DNA of 64,000 nucleotides from Nocardioides panzhihuensis (GCF_013408335.1 NZ_JACBZR010000001.1:1798001-1862000), one strand, 5' to 3'. Positions 1 through 9,359 are shown, counted from the first letter of the stretch. Notes: a model not told the origin generated them from the sequence alone. Program-made: numbers and translations.

Positions 1-980
1 CCGCCTCGTTCGGCGTAGGCAACGCCATCGGGCCCATCGGCCAAACCCCGCAGGCCACCAGCCACTCAGGAGATGACATGAAGCACGACGCAGGCCGCGT
101 AGAGACCGGTCACGAAAGCACGGGCAGTGGCGCCAGCGGTCACGCCGGCCACGGCGGAGCTGCTTCCAAGCAGCCCGGCGGGCTGATGATCTCCGAGCAC
201 GGATACACGCTGGACCTGGACTCGACGATCCTGGCGGCAGGGCGTACTCCGGTGAAGTTCCGGGTGACCGGCCCAGAGGGTCAGCCCGTCACCGATTACG
301 AGCCCACCCATGACAAGGAGCTCCACTTCATCGCCGTTCGGCGAGACATGAGCGGGTTCCAGCACGTACACCCCACCCTGGCCACGTCAGGTGATGAGGC
401 GGGCACCTGGTCGACCGAGCTCGATCTCACGCCCGGAGCATGGCGGGTCTTCGCCGACTTCCGCGCCACCGAACACGGCGAGACCATGACGCTGGGCGGC
501 GACGTGTCGGTCGCAGGCACCTACCAGCCGGAGCCGCTGCAGCCGGTCAGCCAGACCGCAGAGGTCGACGGCTACACCGTCACGCTGAAGGGGCGGGTCG
601 TCCCTGGCGAGTCCTCCGAGCTGACACTGACGGTGAGCCGCAACGGGCAGCCAGTGACCGACCTGCAGCCTTACCTCGCTGCCTACGGTCACCTGGTGGC
701 GCTGCGCTCGGGAGACCTGGCCTACCTACACGTCCACCCTGACGGTGAGCCCGGCGATGGCACCACCAAGCCCGGCCCGGACATCACCTTCTTCGCAACC
801 GCCCCGTCCGCCGGACCGTACCGCCTCTACCTGGATTTCCAGCACGACGGCGTGGTCCGCACCGCCGAGTTCACCGCCCAGGCCGGCGAGCCTGTCCCGG
901 CGCCGCGCGAAGGTAGCGCGACTGAGCCCACTGCGCAGCCCAGTTCTGGCTCGAGTGGCCACGGCGACCACAACCACTGA
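1..980 (+). CDS. Membrane-anchored copper-associated protein, 5' end outside window
   Basis: The first ATG with a Shine-Dalgarno-like AGGAG is at 78, but the same frame is open leftward to base 3 and encodes a segment ([11 protein letters not shown]) that looks like the end of an N-terminal membrane anchor. The true start is therefore probably left of the window. The mature part begins with a His/Gly-rich stretch (GHAGHGG) and ends in GHGDHNH. In between are two related beta-rich repeats, each carrying an HxHP motif: FQHVHPTL near residue 99 and YLHVHPDG near 220, counting from the ATG at 78. Similar proteins accompany copA genes in actinomycetes. The His pairs suggest extracytoplasmic copper binding; no enzymatic role is visible. 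The copA start follows 58 bases after the stop, so co-transcription is likely. Confidence 0.7.
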   Translation, partial: ASFGVGNAIGPIGQTPQATSHSGDDMKHDAGRVETGHESTGSGASGHAGHGGAASKQPGGLMISEHGYTLDLDSTILAAGRTPVKFRVTGPEGQPVTDYEPTHDKELHFIAVRRDMSGFQHVHPTLATSGDEAGTWSTELDLTPGAWRVFADFRATEHGETMTLGGDVSVAGTYQPEPLQPVSQTAEVDGYTVTLKGRVVPGESSELTLTVSRNGQPVTDLQPYLAAYGHLVALRSGDLAYLHVHPDGEPGDGTTKPGPDITFFATAPSAGPYRLYLDFQHDGVVRTAEFTAQAGEPVPAPREGSATEPTAQPSSGSSGHGDHNH

Positions 981-1038
981 CTCAACCAACAGACCTACGC
1001 AACGAGAACGTCAAGCATCCGGTGAGGAAGGAAAGACC

Positions 1039-3414
1039 ATGAGTGCGCTCAACGACGTCACACCTGAGGGCGGTGTCCCCGGCAACCAGGTCGAGCTTGC
1101 GATCGGTGGCATGACGTGCGCCTCGTGCGCGAACCGCATCGAGCGGAGGCTGAACAAGCTCGAGGGTGTGACCGCCACGGTCAACTACGCCACCGAGAAG
1201 GCAAAGGTCACCTACGCCGACGGCATCGAGCCGACTGCGCTGGTCGAGACGGTCGAGCAGGCCGGCTACACCGCGCGGCTTCCGGAGCCGAAGGGTACGT
1301 CGAGCCAGGCATCGGCTTCGGAGACTGGCGCCGAGGACGACTCGGTGCGCGCCCTGCGCAACCGGGTGGTTGTCTCGGCGGTCCTGAGCGTGCCGGTGAT
1401 CGCGATGGCGATGATCCCTGTGCTGCAGTTCAACTACTGGCAGTGGCTCTCGTTGACGCTCGCCGCCCCTGTGGTGGTCTGGGGTGCTCTGCCCTTCCAC
1501 AAGGCGGCCTGGGCCAACCTCAAGCACGCCACCTCGACCATGGACACGCTGATCTCCATGGGCACGCTGGCAGCGCTCGGTTGGTCCCTGTATGCGCTGT
1601 TCTTCGGCACCGCCGGTGTCCCGGGTATGACGCACCCGTTCGAGCTCACCATCGCCCGCACCGACGGATCCGGCAACATCTATCTCGAGGCTGCTGCAGG
1701 AGTGACCACGTTCATCCTGGCGGGTCGCTACTTCGAGGCGCGCTCGAAGCGCAGCGCGGGCGCCGCGCTGCGTGCCCTGCTCGAACTGGGTGCGAAGGAG
1801 GTCGCGGTCCTCCGCGACGGCACGAGCGGCCCTACCGAGGAACGGATCGGCATCGACCAGCTGGCAGTTGGTGACCGGTTCGTCGTCCGCCCCGGGGAGA
1901 AGATCGCCACCGACGGCCGGATCCTCGAAGGTTCCTCAGCCGTGGACGCTTCCATGGTGACCGGTGAATCCGTGCCGGTCGAGGTCGGCCCCGGAGATCT
2001 CGTGGTCGGCGCGACCGTCAATGCCGGCGGCCGGCTCGTGGTCGAGGCCACGCGGGTCGGTGCCGACACCCAGCTGGCGCAGATGGCCAAGCTGGTCGAG
2101 GACGCCCAGAACGGCAAGGCTCAGGCACAGCGACTGGCGGATCGGGTCTCGGGGATCTTTGTGCCGATCGTGATCGGCCTGGCTGCGGCGACCTTCGGGT
2201 TCTGGGCAGGCACCGGCGGCGGGATCGCCGCCGCGTTCACCGCGGCCGTCGCGGTGCTGATCATCGCCTGCCCGTGCGCGCTCGGGTTGGCGACGCCGAC
2301 CGCTCTCATGGTGGGTACGGGGCGTGGCGCCCAGCTCGGCATCCTGATCAAGGGGCCCGAGGTGCTGGAGTCCACGCGCAAGGTCGACACGATCGTCTTG
2401 GACAAGACCGGCACCGTCACCACCGGTCAGATGACCCTGGTTCGTACGGTCGTGGCCGAAGGCGAGGACGTCGATGAGCTGTTGCGGTTCGCCGGCGCCC
2501 TCGAGGACGCCTCCGAGCACCCGATCGCCCAGGCCATCGCCAAGGGCGCGGCTGCGCAGGTCGGTGACCTCCCTGCGGTGGAGGACTTCGCCAACATCGA
2601 AGGCCTGGGCGTGCAGGGGATCATCGTCGAGGGGGAGGTCTCGCACGCCATCCTGGTGGGACGACCGCAGCTGCTTGCCGAGTGGTCCCAGCACCTGACG
2701 CCGTCCCTGGAGGCGGCGATGGCTGAAGCCGCCGAGACGGGCCAGACCGCGGTCGCGGTCGGTTGGGACGGCCGAGCTCGTGGGGTTCTGGTCGTTGCCG
2801 ACGCGATCAAGCCGACCTCTGCCGAGGCCATCGGCCAGCTGCGCGGCCTCGGGCTGACGCCGGTGCTGCTCACCGGCGACAACGCCGCAGTCGCCACGGC
2901 GGTTGCGACGGCTGTGGGCATCGAGGCGGGCCCCGACACGGTCATCGCCGAGGTGATGCCTTCGGAGAAGGTCGACGTGATCAAGCGGCTGCAGGAGCAG
3001 GGCAGGACCGTTGCCATGGTCGGTGACGGAGTCAACGACGCCGCGGCACTCGCCCAGGCTGACCTCGGTCTGGCCATGGGCACCGGCACGGACGTCGCGA
3101 TCGAGGCCTCGGACCTGACGTTGGTCCGCGGAGACCTCCGCGCGGCCGCCGACGCGATCCGGCTCTCTCGGCGGACCCTCGCCACCATCAAGGGGAACCT
3201 GTTCTGGGCGTTCGCCTACAACGTCGCCGCCCTCCCGCTGGCAGCCGCTGGACTGCTCAACCCGATGCTCGCTGGAGCCGCGATGGCGTTCTCCTCGGTG
3301 TTCGTGGTCTCCAACAGCCTCCGGCTGCGCAGCTTCCAGGCAACCCACAGCGACACCCGAACCAGCACCGACCACATCGCGGAGGCATCCCGGCCAGAGC
3401 CGGCCAATGCCTGA
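1039..3414 (+). CDS. copA: Copper-exporting P1B-type ATPase CopA (791 aa)
   Basis: Heavy-metal P-type ATPase that pumps Cu(I) out of the cytosol using ATP. The chosen ATG at 1039 is preceded by GAGGAAGGAAAG; the frame is open upstream but that part overlaps the previous gene. An N-terminal HMA domain carries GMTCASC near residues 24-30. Eight predicted membrane segments surround the CPC metal site at residues 411-413. The actuator TGES loop, the phosphorylation motif DKTGT at 455, the SEHP loop and the GDGVND hinge at 662 are all intact. Length matches CopA. It sits between a His-rich surface protein and a CopZ-like chaperone, which supports copper (or silver) as substrate. No CsoR gene is seen next to it. 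Confidence 0.95.
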   Translation: MSALNDVTPEGGVPGNQVELAIGGMTCASCANRIERRLNKLEGVTATVNYATEKAKVTYADGIEPTALVETVEQAGYTARLPEPKGTSSQASASETGAEDDSVRALRNRVVVSAVLSVPVIAMAMIPVLQFNYWQWLSLTLAAPVVVWGALPFHKAAWANLKHATSTMDTLISMGTLAALGWSLYALFFGTAGVPGMTHPFELTIARTDGSGNIYLEAAAGVTTFILAGRYFEARSKRSAGAALRALLELGAKEVAVLRDGTSGPTEERIGIDQLAVGDRFVVRPGEKIATDGRILEGSSAVDASMVTGESVPVEVGPGDLVVGATVNAGGRLVVEATRVGADTQLAQMAKLVEDAQNGKAQAQRLADRVSGIFVPIVIGLAAATFGFWAGTGGGIAAAFTAAVAVLIIACPCALGLATPTALMVGTGRGAQLGILIKGPEVLESTRKVDTIVLDKTGTVTTGQMTLVRTVVAEGEDVDELLRFAGALEDASEHPIAQAIAKGAAAQVGDLPAVEDFANIEGLGVQGIIVEGEVSHAILVGRPQLLAEWSQHLTPSLEAAMAEAAETGQTAVAVGWDGRARGVLVVADAIKPTSAEAIGQLRGLGLTPVLLTGDNAAVATAVATAVGIEAGPDTVIAEVMPSEKVDVIKRLQEQGRTVAMVGDGVNDAAALAQADLGLAMGTGTDVAIEASDLTLVRGDLRAAADAIRLSRRTLATIKGNLFWAFAYNVAALPLAAAGLLNPMLAGAAMAFSSVFVVSNSLRLRSFQATHSDTRTSTDHIAEASRPEPANA

Positions 3415-3531
3415 CCACCGAACTTCTGGGCCGCCCGAGACCTTCGAGGACCCAGAGGGCCTGCTCCGCAGGCTGGACCCACACAACAAACCGGGCCAAC
3501 ACGGCACGGAATCCAACAGGAAGGTTCACCC

Positions 3532-3744
3532 ATGGCAACCAACGCCACCTACACCGTCACCGGCATGACATGCGGCGGATGCGCAGGAAAGGTCACCGGC
3601 CAGGTCGAGCAGATCCCAGGCGTCCTCGACGTCGACGTCGACCTCGCTGCCGGCGAGATCACCCTCACCAGCGAGAGCGACATCAGCGATGCGTCTGTGA
3701 AGCAGGCCGTCGAAAAGGCCGGCTACAAGCTCGCTTCCGCCTGA
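3532..3744 (+). CDS. copZ: CopZ-like copper chaperone (70 aa)
   Basis: A single heavy-metal-associated domain of 70 residues. The metal-binding loop GMTCGGC lies at residues 11-17 and the beta-alpha-beta-beta-alpha-beta pattern is complete to the final KAGYKLASA. Proteins of this family carry Cu(I) in the cytosol and hand it to the HMA domain of CopA, here encoded just upstream. AGGAAGG precedes the ATG at 3532. The gene lies 117 bases after copA in the same direction and is probably in the same operon. The inverted repeat at 3770-3822 follows its stop codon. Confidence 0.93.
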   Translation: MATNATYTVTGMTCGGCAGKVTGQVEQIPGVLDVDVDLAAGEITLTSESDISDASVKQAVEKAGYKLASA

Positions 3745-3769
3745 GACCGCACGAGTCGTAAGGCTCAGG

Positions 3770-3822
3770 TACCCCGGCCCGACCCGCGTTGTCAGCGTTC
3801 GCGCGGCGAAGGGCCGGGGGTA
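3770..3822. terminator. Long GC-rich inverted repeat after copZ
   Basis: TACCCCGGCCC (3770-3780) and GGGCCGGGGGTA (3811-3822) are inverted repeats with one extra G in the right arm and a 30-base loop. The position, 25 bases after the copZ stop and before the MFS gene, fits a terminator without a clear T-tract. The TACCCC...GGGGTA ends also resemble the half-sites bound by CsoR copper repressors, but the spacing is wider than a usual CsoR site. The rest of the 3745-4032 gap shows no convincing gene. Confidence 0.4.
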
Positions 3823-4032
3823 TCGAATCCACGAAGAGTCGCGCTGCTGGAACAGTCAGAATCACCGCACCGGTGGCCCGCCCCATCACACAGCGGGACG
3901 CAGCGCCGATGCGCTCGCCCGACTGGACCGTGGCCGGACAGGCCAGGGACAGCGACTCGGGCCAGATTGTCTTCGAATGAAACCACGACGCCAGGCCATG
4001 GAAGCGGCCCGGCCTGAGAAAGGGTTAGAACC

Positions 4033-5364
4033 ATGGGGTTGTTCGCGATCCGTGACTACAGGCGACTGTTCAGCGCGCAGGTGATCGCCTTGTTCGGGAC
4101 CGGTCTGGCCACGGTCGCGCTGGGTCTTCTTGCCTATGACCTCGCCGGTCCTCGCGCCGGCGCGGTGCTGGCAACCGCACTGACCATCAAGATGGTGGCC
4201 TACGTCGTGGTCGCACCATTAGCGGCCGCCTACGTCGACCGGCTGCCCCGGCGCTTGTTCCTCACCATCCTCGACCTGGTCCGTGCCCTGGTCGTCCTTG
4301 CCCTCCCATTTGTCACCGAGATCTGGCAGATCTACGCGCTGATCGGTGTCCTACAAACAGCGTCTGCGGCATTCACGCCCACGTTCCAGGCCGTCATCCC
4401 TGACATCGTCACCGAAGAGGCCGACTACACGCGCGCCCTTTCTGCCTCGCAGGTTGCCTACACCATGGAGAGTCTGCTGAGCCCGGTGCTCGCGGCAGTC
4501 GCACTCTCGCTCATGTCCTTCAACCTGCTGTTCCTCGGCACCTCGCTCGGGTTCGCCGCCTCCGCGCTGCTCGTACTCTCCACCCGCATCCCCAACGCCC
4601 GCCCGAGCGCGCACGTCAGCGCTGTGGACCGGGTCGTCTCCGGGATCCGGACCTTCGCCGCCACGCCCAGCCTGCGCGCAGTGATGGCCCTGAACCTTGT
4701 GGTCGCGGCCGCCGGATCCATCGTCGTCGTCAACACCGTCAACTACGTCCGTGACGTGCTCGGTGGAACACAGTCCGACGTGGCCTGGATGCTCGCAGCC
4801 TCAGGAACCGGCACCCTCCTGGCAGCCCTCGTCCTTCCCAGAATCCTCGACCGCACCGGGGAACGGATCGTGATGCTCACTGGCGCTACCGTGCTGGTCA
4901 TCGCAGTCGCCGCTGCCCTGGCGACGGTCGCGCTGAATCTCGCCCTTCCGCAGCTCACTGCGGTCATCTGGGTCACGATCGGCGGCGGGATGGCGCTCAT
5001 CATCACCCCGACCGGCCAAGTGCTCCGACGCGCGGTCGAACCCGACGCCATCCCCGAGGTCTTCGCTGCTCAGTTCTCCCTCTCGCACCTCGCCTGGCTG
5101 ATCACCTACCCGATCGCAGGATGGGTTGCCACCAACGCCGGGTTCCCCACCACCTGGACCATCCTCGCCATCCTCGCCGCGATCGGCGCCGTCGCAGCAC
5201 CCGCCCTGTGGACCCGCGAAGAAGCAGCAACGGAAGTCGAGCCGGTCAGCGAGTTGTCCGGCGCCACGGATCGCGGCGGCGTCGATGTGCTCGTCCGTAC
5301 GGCTGCGGAGACCGCCGAAGGCACTCTCGCCGCCTGCCAGTGCTCATGCGTGCACGCCGTGTGA
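4033..5364 (+). CDS. MFS efflux transporter with Cys-rich C-terminal tail (443 aa)
   Basis: Major facilitator protein with about twelve hydrophobic segments, resembling the EntS/MFS_3-type exporters. It starts at the ATG at 4033 after AGAAAGGG. The N-terminal part (GLFAIRDYRRLFSAQVIALF) is typical of this subgroup. Substrate cannot be deduced from sequence. The C-terminus is unusual: a soluble tail ends in CQCSC at residues 435-439, which could coordinate a soft metal, in keeping with the copper genes on its left. It converges with the TetR gene at 5442. Confidence 0.85.
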   Translation: MGLFAIRDYRRLFSAQVIALFGTGLATVALGLLAYDLAGPRAGAVLATALTIKMVAYVVVAPLAAAYVDRLPRRLFLTILDLVRALVVLALPFVTEIWQIYALIGVLQTASAAFTPTFQAVIPDIVTEEADYTRALSASQVAYTMESLLSPVLAAVALSLMSFNLLFLGTSLGFAASALLVLSTRIPNARPSAHVSAVDRVVSGIRTFAATPSLRAVMALNLVVAAAGSIVVVNTVNYVRDVLGGTQSDVAWMLAASGTGTLLAALVLPRILDRTGERIVMLTGATVLVIAVAAALATVALNLALPQLTAVIWVTIGGGMALIITPTGQVLRRAVEPDAIPEVFAAQFSLSHLAWLITYPIAGWVATNAGFPTTWTILAILAAIGAVAAPALWTREEAATEVEPVSELSGATDRGGVDVLVRTAAETAEGTLAACQCSCVHAV

Positions 5365-5441
5365 GTCCGTCACTACCTGGGCCGGTGCCTGCCTGCAACT
5401 GAGGCTCACATAGTCCAGGACATGGTGTTGACCGTCGGGCC

Positions 5442-6044
5442 CTAGTCGCTCCCGGACCCGGCGGTCTTCCCCTGGAGGTGCAGAGACTCCGCGACGAGCT
5501 TGACCAGGTGGTCGATCGCGCTCGCAGACCGTGCCTGCCCGGCGGCTTCGAGTGCGTGCAGGCTGTAGGAGGCGAGTTCCTCGGCCGCCAAGTCAGTTCG
5601 CACCTGCCCGCGGTCCTGTGCGTCTCGCACGGCCTTGGCGAACAGGGTCGTCACATCCGCACTGTTGCGCGCGTGCTCGTCGCCACGGTGGACCAGGCCA
5701 TGCAGTTCGGCCGTGGCTGATGCTCCCCGGTGGAAACAGATCTGTGCGTAGCCCCGAAGCATCGCATGCAACCCAGCTCCGGCAGAGGATGCCTCGTTAT
5801 GGAGCGCTTCGAGGTGGGAGAGGTGCTGCGCGACGTGCTCGGCATGACCGGCGACGAGCATCTCGTCGATGCCGTGAAAATACTTGTACAGCGTCGCGCG
5901 GCTGATGCCCGCCTGCTCGGCGACCAGGCCCATCGTGATTCCACGGACACCCCGCTCGCGGGCGAGCGCCCAAGCGGTCTCGAGGATCGCTGTTCGCACG
6001 TCACGCCGGTGCTCTTCGACGGTGTCCTTCCAGAGCTTCGGCAT
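5442..6044 (-). CDS. TetR-family transcriptional regulator (200 aa)
   Basis: The N-terminal 60 residues form a TetR DNA-binding domain: AILETAWALARERG, then an HTH with GLVAEQAGISRATLYKYF. The C-terminal ligand domain is helical and not assignable. It is transcribed divergently from the membrane-protein pair at 6128-6888, with a dyad at 6095-6107 in the shared 83-base region. That layout suggests it represses both itself and that pair. The inducer is unknown. It has few cysteines, so direct metal sensing is not evident. Confidence 0.88.
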   Translation of the reverse strand: MPKLWKDTVEEHRRDVRTAILETAWALARERGVRGITMGLVAEQAGISRATLYKYFHGIDEMLVAGHAEHVAQHLSHLEALHNEASSAGAGLHAMLRGYAQICFHRGASATAELHGLVHRGDEHARNSADVTTLFAKAVRDAQDRGQVRTDLAAEELASYSLHALEAAGQARSASAIDHLVKLVAESLHLQGKTAGSGSD

Positions 6045-6094
6045 GATTCAACGATACGCCTTGTCGCAGACCCAGACACCATGCACACTAAGGT

Positions 6095-6107
6095 AGACAG
6101 AATGTCT
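6095..6107. promoter_or_regulatory. Candidate TetR operator
   Basis: AGACA-GAA-TGTCT is a perfect 5-base dyad in the intergenic region between the divergent TetR gene (start 6044) and the small membrane gene (start 6128). Position and symmetry fit a TetR operator; the binding itself is inferred. Confidence 0.5.
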
Positions 6108-6127
6108 TACAAAACGAGGAGCGCGCG

Positions 6128-6352
6128 ATGACGCCCGGCGACAACCAGACCCCGACCGCTCCCGGTGAACACGAGACACCCCCAGGCATGCCGTCGTGGG
6201 TCAAGTTCCTCATCGGTGCACTGCTGGCCGTGATCCTGGTCGCCGTGCTGGCGATGGTTCTAGTCGGCGGCGACCATGGTCCAGGACGTCACAGCGGCGG
6301 GATACATTCCGCGCCGGCAGCGGACGAGGCGGCCCGCGGGGTCAGCCTGTGA
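6128..6352 (+). CDS. Small single-pass membrane protein (74 aa)
   Basis: A polar, Pro/Thr-rich N-terminus of about 24 residues is followed by one strong transmembrane helix (residues 25-48) and a His/Gly-containing tail (GGDHGPGRHSGG). GAGGAG lies 8 bases before the ATG. The stop overlaps the GTG start of the next gene in a GTGA arrangement, so the two are translationally coupled. No family is recognised. It is probably controlled by the divergent TetR repressor. Confidence 0.7.
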   Translation: MTPGDNQTPTAPGEHETPPGMPSWVKFLIGALLAVILVAVLAMVLVGGDHGPGRHSGGIHSAPAADEAARGVSL

Positions 6353-6888
6353 CTGTCGGTCCGCGCATACGCCGGCTACTCCTGGCGGTGCACCTGAGCT
6401 GCTCGGTCGGCTGGATCGGCGCAGTCTGCGCCTACCTGGCACTGGCCTCCGCCGTGCTGGCCACGGATGATCCCGCGGTCGTCAGAGCAGCCTGGATCGG
6501 TATGGAGCTCGTCGGCTGGTACGCGATCGTGCCGCTTGCGCTCGGGTCGCTAGCCACCGGCGTGCTGATGGGCGCGGCGACGAAGTGGGGCCTGCTACGC
6601 CGCTACTGGGTGCTCATCTCGCTGGTGAGCACGGTCGTACTCACCGCCGTCCTCATCATGCACATGCCCGACGTCACCGCCGAGGCTGATCGGGCGCGCA
6701 CGCTCGACGAGGAGGGGCTGCTCGCGATGGGCAGCGACATCGCACACGCCGTCATCGGGCTCGTCATGCTCATCGGCGTCCTCGTCCTGAACATCTACAA
6801 GCCTCGCGGCCTGACGAAATACGGGTGGCGCAAGGAGCAGGCGGCGCGTTCCCGTGCCGCAACGACGCGTACAGCGACCTCAGCCTGA
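6349..6888 (+). CDS. DUF2269-like integral membrane protein (179 aa)
   Basis: It starts at a GTG (6349) overlapping the stop of the preceding gene. Four hydrophobic helices are visible, beginning with LLLAVHLSCSVGWIGAVCAYLA. Conserved features include HLS in helix 1, the segment GVLMGAATKWGLLRRYWV, and HMPDV after helix 3. The pattern resembles predicted membrane proteins of the DUF2269 kind, for which no biochemical role is established. A decayed second copy lies at 7566-7857, so this gene has been duplicated and lost locally. It is probably co-expressed with the small protein at 6128. Confidence 0.75.
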   Translation: MTVGPRIRRLLLAVHLSCSVGWIGAVCAYLALASAVLATDDPAVVRAAWIGMELVGWYAIVPLALGSLATGVLMGAATKWGLLRRYWVLISLVSTVVLTAVLIMHMPDVTAEADRARTLDEEGLLAMGSDIAHAVIGLVMLIGVLVLNIYKPRGLTKYGWRKEQAARSRAATTRTATSA

Positions 6889-6897
6889 GGGAACTGG

Positions 6898-7305
6898 TCA
6901 GCCCAGGTTCGCGATCAGATCGCGGCATGCCAGCTCGCACGATCGGCACGCCTCGGCGCAGGCGCGGCAGTGCTCATGCATGTCGGCGTGACGCGAGCAC
7001 TCGTCACCACAGGCCTTGCAAGCCGTCGCACAAGCCTGCAGGAACGTCCTGGTGATATTGGCGTCGTATCCCGTGTGACGGGACAGGATGTTCGCGGTCG
7101 CCGAGCACGCGTCGGCGCAGTCCAGATTGCTGCGGACGCACTTGGTCAGGTCAGCGACGTTGTCTTCGCTCAGGCAGGCATCCGCGCACGCAGTGCAGGC
7201 CTGGGCGCATTCGACCAGGCTCTGGATCGTCGCAGCGAGCTTGGCGGTGTCGATGCCGCCCAGGTCCTTGGGGTAGGTCTTCAGCATCTGCTCGACGGTG
7301 TGCAT
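6898..7305 (-). CDS. csp: Csp-like four-helix copper storage protein (135 aa)
   Basis: A DUF326-type Cys-rich four-helix-bundle protein with 16 cysteines, mostly in CxxxC and CxxC spacing along helices (ECAQACTACADAC, QACATACKACGDEC, HCRACAEACRSCELAC). Proteins of this family pack the core of the bundle with thiols and store many Cu(I) ions. The ATG at 7305 follows AGAGGGAGTG; the frame continues upstream but without family similarity. No signal peptide is visible, which fits a cytosolic Csp3-like store. Its neighbours are unrelated operons, so it is probably transcribed alone. Confidence 0.9.
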   Translation of the reverse strand: MHTVEQMLKTYPKDLGGIDTAKLAATIQSLVECAQACTACADACLSEDNVADLTKCVRSNLDCADACSATANILSRHTGYDANITRTFLQACATACKACGDECSRHADMHEHCRACAEACRSCELACRDLIANLG

Positions 7306-7468
7306 GGCACTCCCTCTCGTCAATGGCACGGTTGTCGACGAGCCAGGTGGCCCGATGCCCAAGAGGTACCCCGTCGGTGGCCGATCCATGAGCGCCATGC
7401 TCCCAAGAGTCGCCGAGGTCAGTGTCCAACCAGATCCACCCGGACAGGCCAGGGATCCGGGGCGGCTA

Positions 7469-7563
7469 GTAAGTCTTTTGGCTTGGTGCAGCTTGCCGGC
7501 CCGTCGTCGGCTAGCCGACGTGCGGGTAGTCGAGGGTGTGGCCGGTCTCGAGGTTGACCACCG
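7469..7563 (-). pseudogene. Remnant of a DUF3152 metalloprotease gene
   Basis: Read on the minus strand, this segment encodes VVNLETGHTLDYPHVG near its 3' part. That is a decayed version of the zinc-site region of the intact DUF3152 protein at 14544-15377 (VVNHETGHALGYPHVG). Further left the nucleotide sequence around TTGGCTTGGTGCAGC also parallels the intact gene. The first zinc histidine is lost and about a dozen bases are missing between the two similar blocks. It abuts the DUF2269-like remnant on its right. Confidence 0.75.
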
Positions 7564-7565
7564 CC

Positions 7566-7857
7566 ATCCGCGTGCTTATGGGTGCGGTGACGAAGTGGGC
7601 GCTGCTACGCCATCACTGGGGTTCGTCTCGCTCGTGGGCACGTTCGTGCTCATCGCCATCCTCATTCTGCATATGCCAGATGTCACAGTTCAGGCTGCTC
7701 GGGCACGCTCACGCTGGGGCGGACGGGCAGCGACCTCCTGCACGCGGTCATTGGGCTCCTCTTGCTCATCTGCATCCTCGTGCTGGACATCTCCAAGCCC
7801 TCGCGGGGGTGACCAGATATAGCTGGCGCAAGGATCTGGCGGCGCGCACACACGGGT
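7566..7857 (+). pseudogene. Frameshifted copy of the DUF2269-like membrane gene
   Basis: Compared with the intact gene at 6349-6888, this segment keeps VLMGAVTKWALLRHHW, then in another frame FVSLVGTFVLIAILILHMPDV, then LLHAVIGLLLLICILVLDISKP, and finally VTRYSWRKDLAART. At least three frame changes are needed to join these blocks, and the N-terminal half is absent. The gene is dead. Its left end fuses directly to the DUF3152 remnant. Confidence 0.85.
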
Positions 7858-7862
7858 TGAGG

Positions 7863-7881
7863 GTGGGACGGGGCATAGTAG
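7863..7881. promoter_or_regulatory. Possible half-site of the BlaI-type operator
   Basis: ATAGTAG at 7875-7881 matches one arm of the dyad found upstream of several metal-island operons, but the left arm matches at only two of seven positions. It lies 34 bases before the DUF2752 gene. Weak on its own; noted because of position. Confidence 0.3.
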
Positions 7882-7915
7882 TCCAGTCGCCATTCGTGTT
7901 CAGACAAGGACTGAC

Positions 7916-8380
7916 ATGCCGTACGTATCCATCGCCATTCCTTTCTTTCGGCTCGAGGTCGAGCGCCACGATCGCCATTGGTGGCTCACTGCCCTGGCTT
8001 TGGCTGCGCTCGGGATAGCTGTGGCCATGGCGCTCTTCGGTCTGCCGCCTATCGATCTCCATGGCCCGCTGCACAAGTTCGGGATCATGGATCCGCTGTG
8101 CGGAGGTACCCGCGCCGCCCGCTACACCGCTCAAGGCAATCTGGTCCAAGCCTGGCGGTACAACCCTCTCAGCATCCTCATCGTTGGCGGTGCCGCCCTC
8201 GCGGTCTTGCGCACCTTTGTCGGGCTCATCAGTCGTCGGTGGGTAACGTTCGGGTTCGCATGGACACCTCAACGGCGCCGCTGGATGATTGGCGCCGGAC
8301 TCCTCCTGCTGGTGCTACTCGAGATCCGCCAGCAGATGCGTGCGGATCTGCTCACGGCTGGCACGGACATGTGGCGTTGA
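7916..8380 (+). CDS. DUF2752 family membrane protein (154 aa)
   Basis: The signature MDPLCGGTRAARYTAQGN lies near residues 59-76, and there are about three membrane helices. These match the DUF2752 family, whose role is not established. The ATG at 7916 follows AAGGACTGAC. A half-site of the regional operator lies just upstream. The 219 bases between this gene and cbtA show no recognisable gene, only a short open stretch (HPGVDHDAHLEALRDGIAGY) that could be a fragment of something lost. Confidence 0.8.
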   Translation: MPYVSIAIPFFRLEVERHDRHWWLTALALAALGIAVAMALFGLPPIDLHGPLHKFGIMDPLCGGTRAARYTAQGNLVQAWRYNPLSILIVGGAALAVLRTFVGLISRRWVTFGFAWTPQRRRWMIGAGLLLLVLLEIRQQMRADLLTAGTDMWR

Positions 8381-8599
8381 CAGAGATCGGTGGGTAGTCA
8401 CGGCCCGCCGTGACGGTTGCTGCGCAAGCCCCGCAAGCACCCGGGCGTCGATCACGACGCCCACCTGGAGGCGCTGCGAGACGGCATCGCCGGCTACGAC
8501 CGGGGCGTCGTCTCGAATTGCCCCTTGGCGTGCGAGCAGCCATCTCGAGACCTATGCGCGAGCTCGGGTTGACCGGCAGGACGCGCCCGACTGTCGAGC

Positions 8600-9358
8600 T
8601 CACGCGATGGAAACCTCGCTGCCTGTTGGCACACGCGCCCGACGGGGCGTGAGAAGCAGACCGAAGACCATTCCGAGTGTGGCCCACATCAGGCCCAGCT
8701 GCGCGAGGTAGGCGATCCGGAAGTCCCAGATCAGTTTCGCGGGCATATCGCTGGCGATCTTGTCCGGCGTGCCTGGAGTGAGCGCGAACACGGCACCGGC
8801 GACCGAAAGAAAGGCCGCCACCACGAGTGTGGTGCGCACTGGCGCACTCAGGTCTCGTGAGGCGAGGAACTTGTCCAGCTCGAACGCCCCCAGCACCAAA
8901 GCCAGCGCGATCAGGATCGTCAGGACATAGATCAGCGTCCGCTGATTGACCGTGGCCGGGTCGCCAACTGCGGGTGGGTTGCCGGGGATCTTCAGCGCCG
9001 GCGCAAGGGTGAAGACGCCGAAGGCGAGCACCGCCAGTACCAGCGAGCGGCCGTAGTCGGTCGCTGCCGGGAGCCGGTGCCGGACCTTGCCGAACACGAT
9101 CGCGAACACCACGCCAAACAACAGGCCAACGACAAGGCCGGTGGCCATGCCGCCGAGCACCTGACCGGCGCGGGAAACGAGCGGCTCCTCCATCTCGCCC
9201 TTACGGTGGCCGGACATGGCTCGGGCGTTGCGGGCGTCCTCGATGACGAGGGCTTTGCGGAGCAGAGGCTCGACCACGAGCCACATCATCAGGGCAGCGG
9301 CGCAGCCAGCTGCGGCTCCGGCTGCGGCACCGCGGCGGAGTAGATCTATGAACCCCAT
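8600..9358 (-). CDS. cbtA: CbtA family predicted cobalt transporter subunit (252 aa)
   Basis: Six hydrophobic helices, starting with MGFIDLLRRGAAAGAAAG, and an organisation typical of CbtA. The ATG at 9358 was chosen because the upstream in-frame extension runs into cbtB and lacks similarity. CbtA and CbtB are a predicted cobalt uptake pair repeatedly found under B12 riboswitches; transport activity is inferred from genomic association rather than biochemistry. cbtB ends one base upstream, so the pair is co-translated. A loop between the first and second helical parts carries charged residues and one His (MSGHRKGEMEEPL). Confidence 0.88.
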   Translation of the reverse strand: MGFIDLLRRGAAAGAAAGCAAALMMWLVVEPLLRKALVIEDARNARAMSGHRKGEMEEPLVSRAGQVLGGMATGLVVGLLFGVVFAIVFGKVRHRLPAATDYGRSLVLAVLAFGVFTLAPALKIPGNPPAVGDPATVNQRTLIYVLTILIALALVLGAFELDKFLASRDLSAPVRTTLVVAAFLSVAGAVFALTPGTPDKIASDMPAKLIWDFRIAYLAQLGLMWATLGMVFGLLLTPRRARVPTGSEVSIA

Positions 9359-9359
9359 G

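Noticed and set aside
1936..3516. Long minus-strand open frame (526 codons) opposite copA
   Set aside because: Arg/Gly/His-rich composition, no family similarity, and it mirrors the codon pattern of copA; a typical high-GC shadow.
7363..7380. GGTACCCCGTCGG upstream of the copper storage gene as a CsoR site
   Set aside because: Only one half-site is present; the expected GGGGTA partner is missing.
8381..8599. Open stretch HPGVDHDAHLEALRDGIAGY as a remnant of a transposase
   Set aside because: Too short and no transposase motif recognised.
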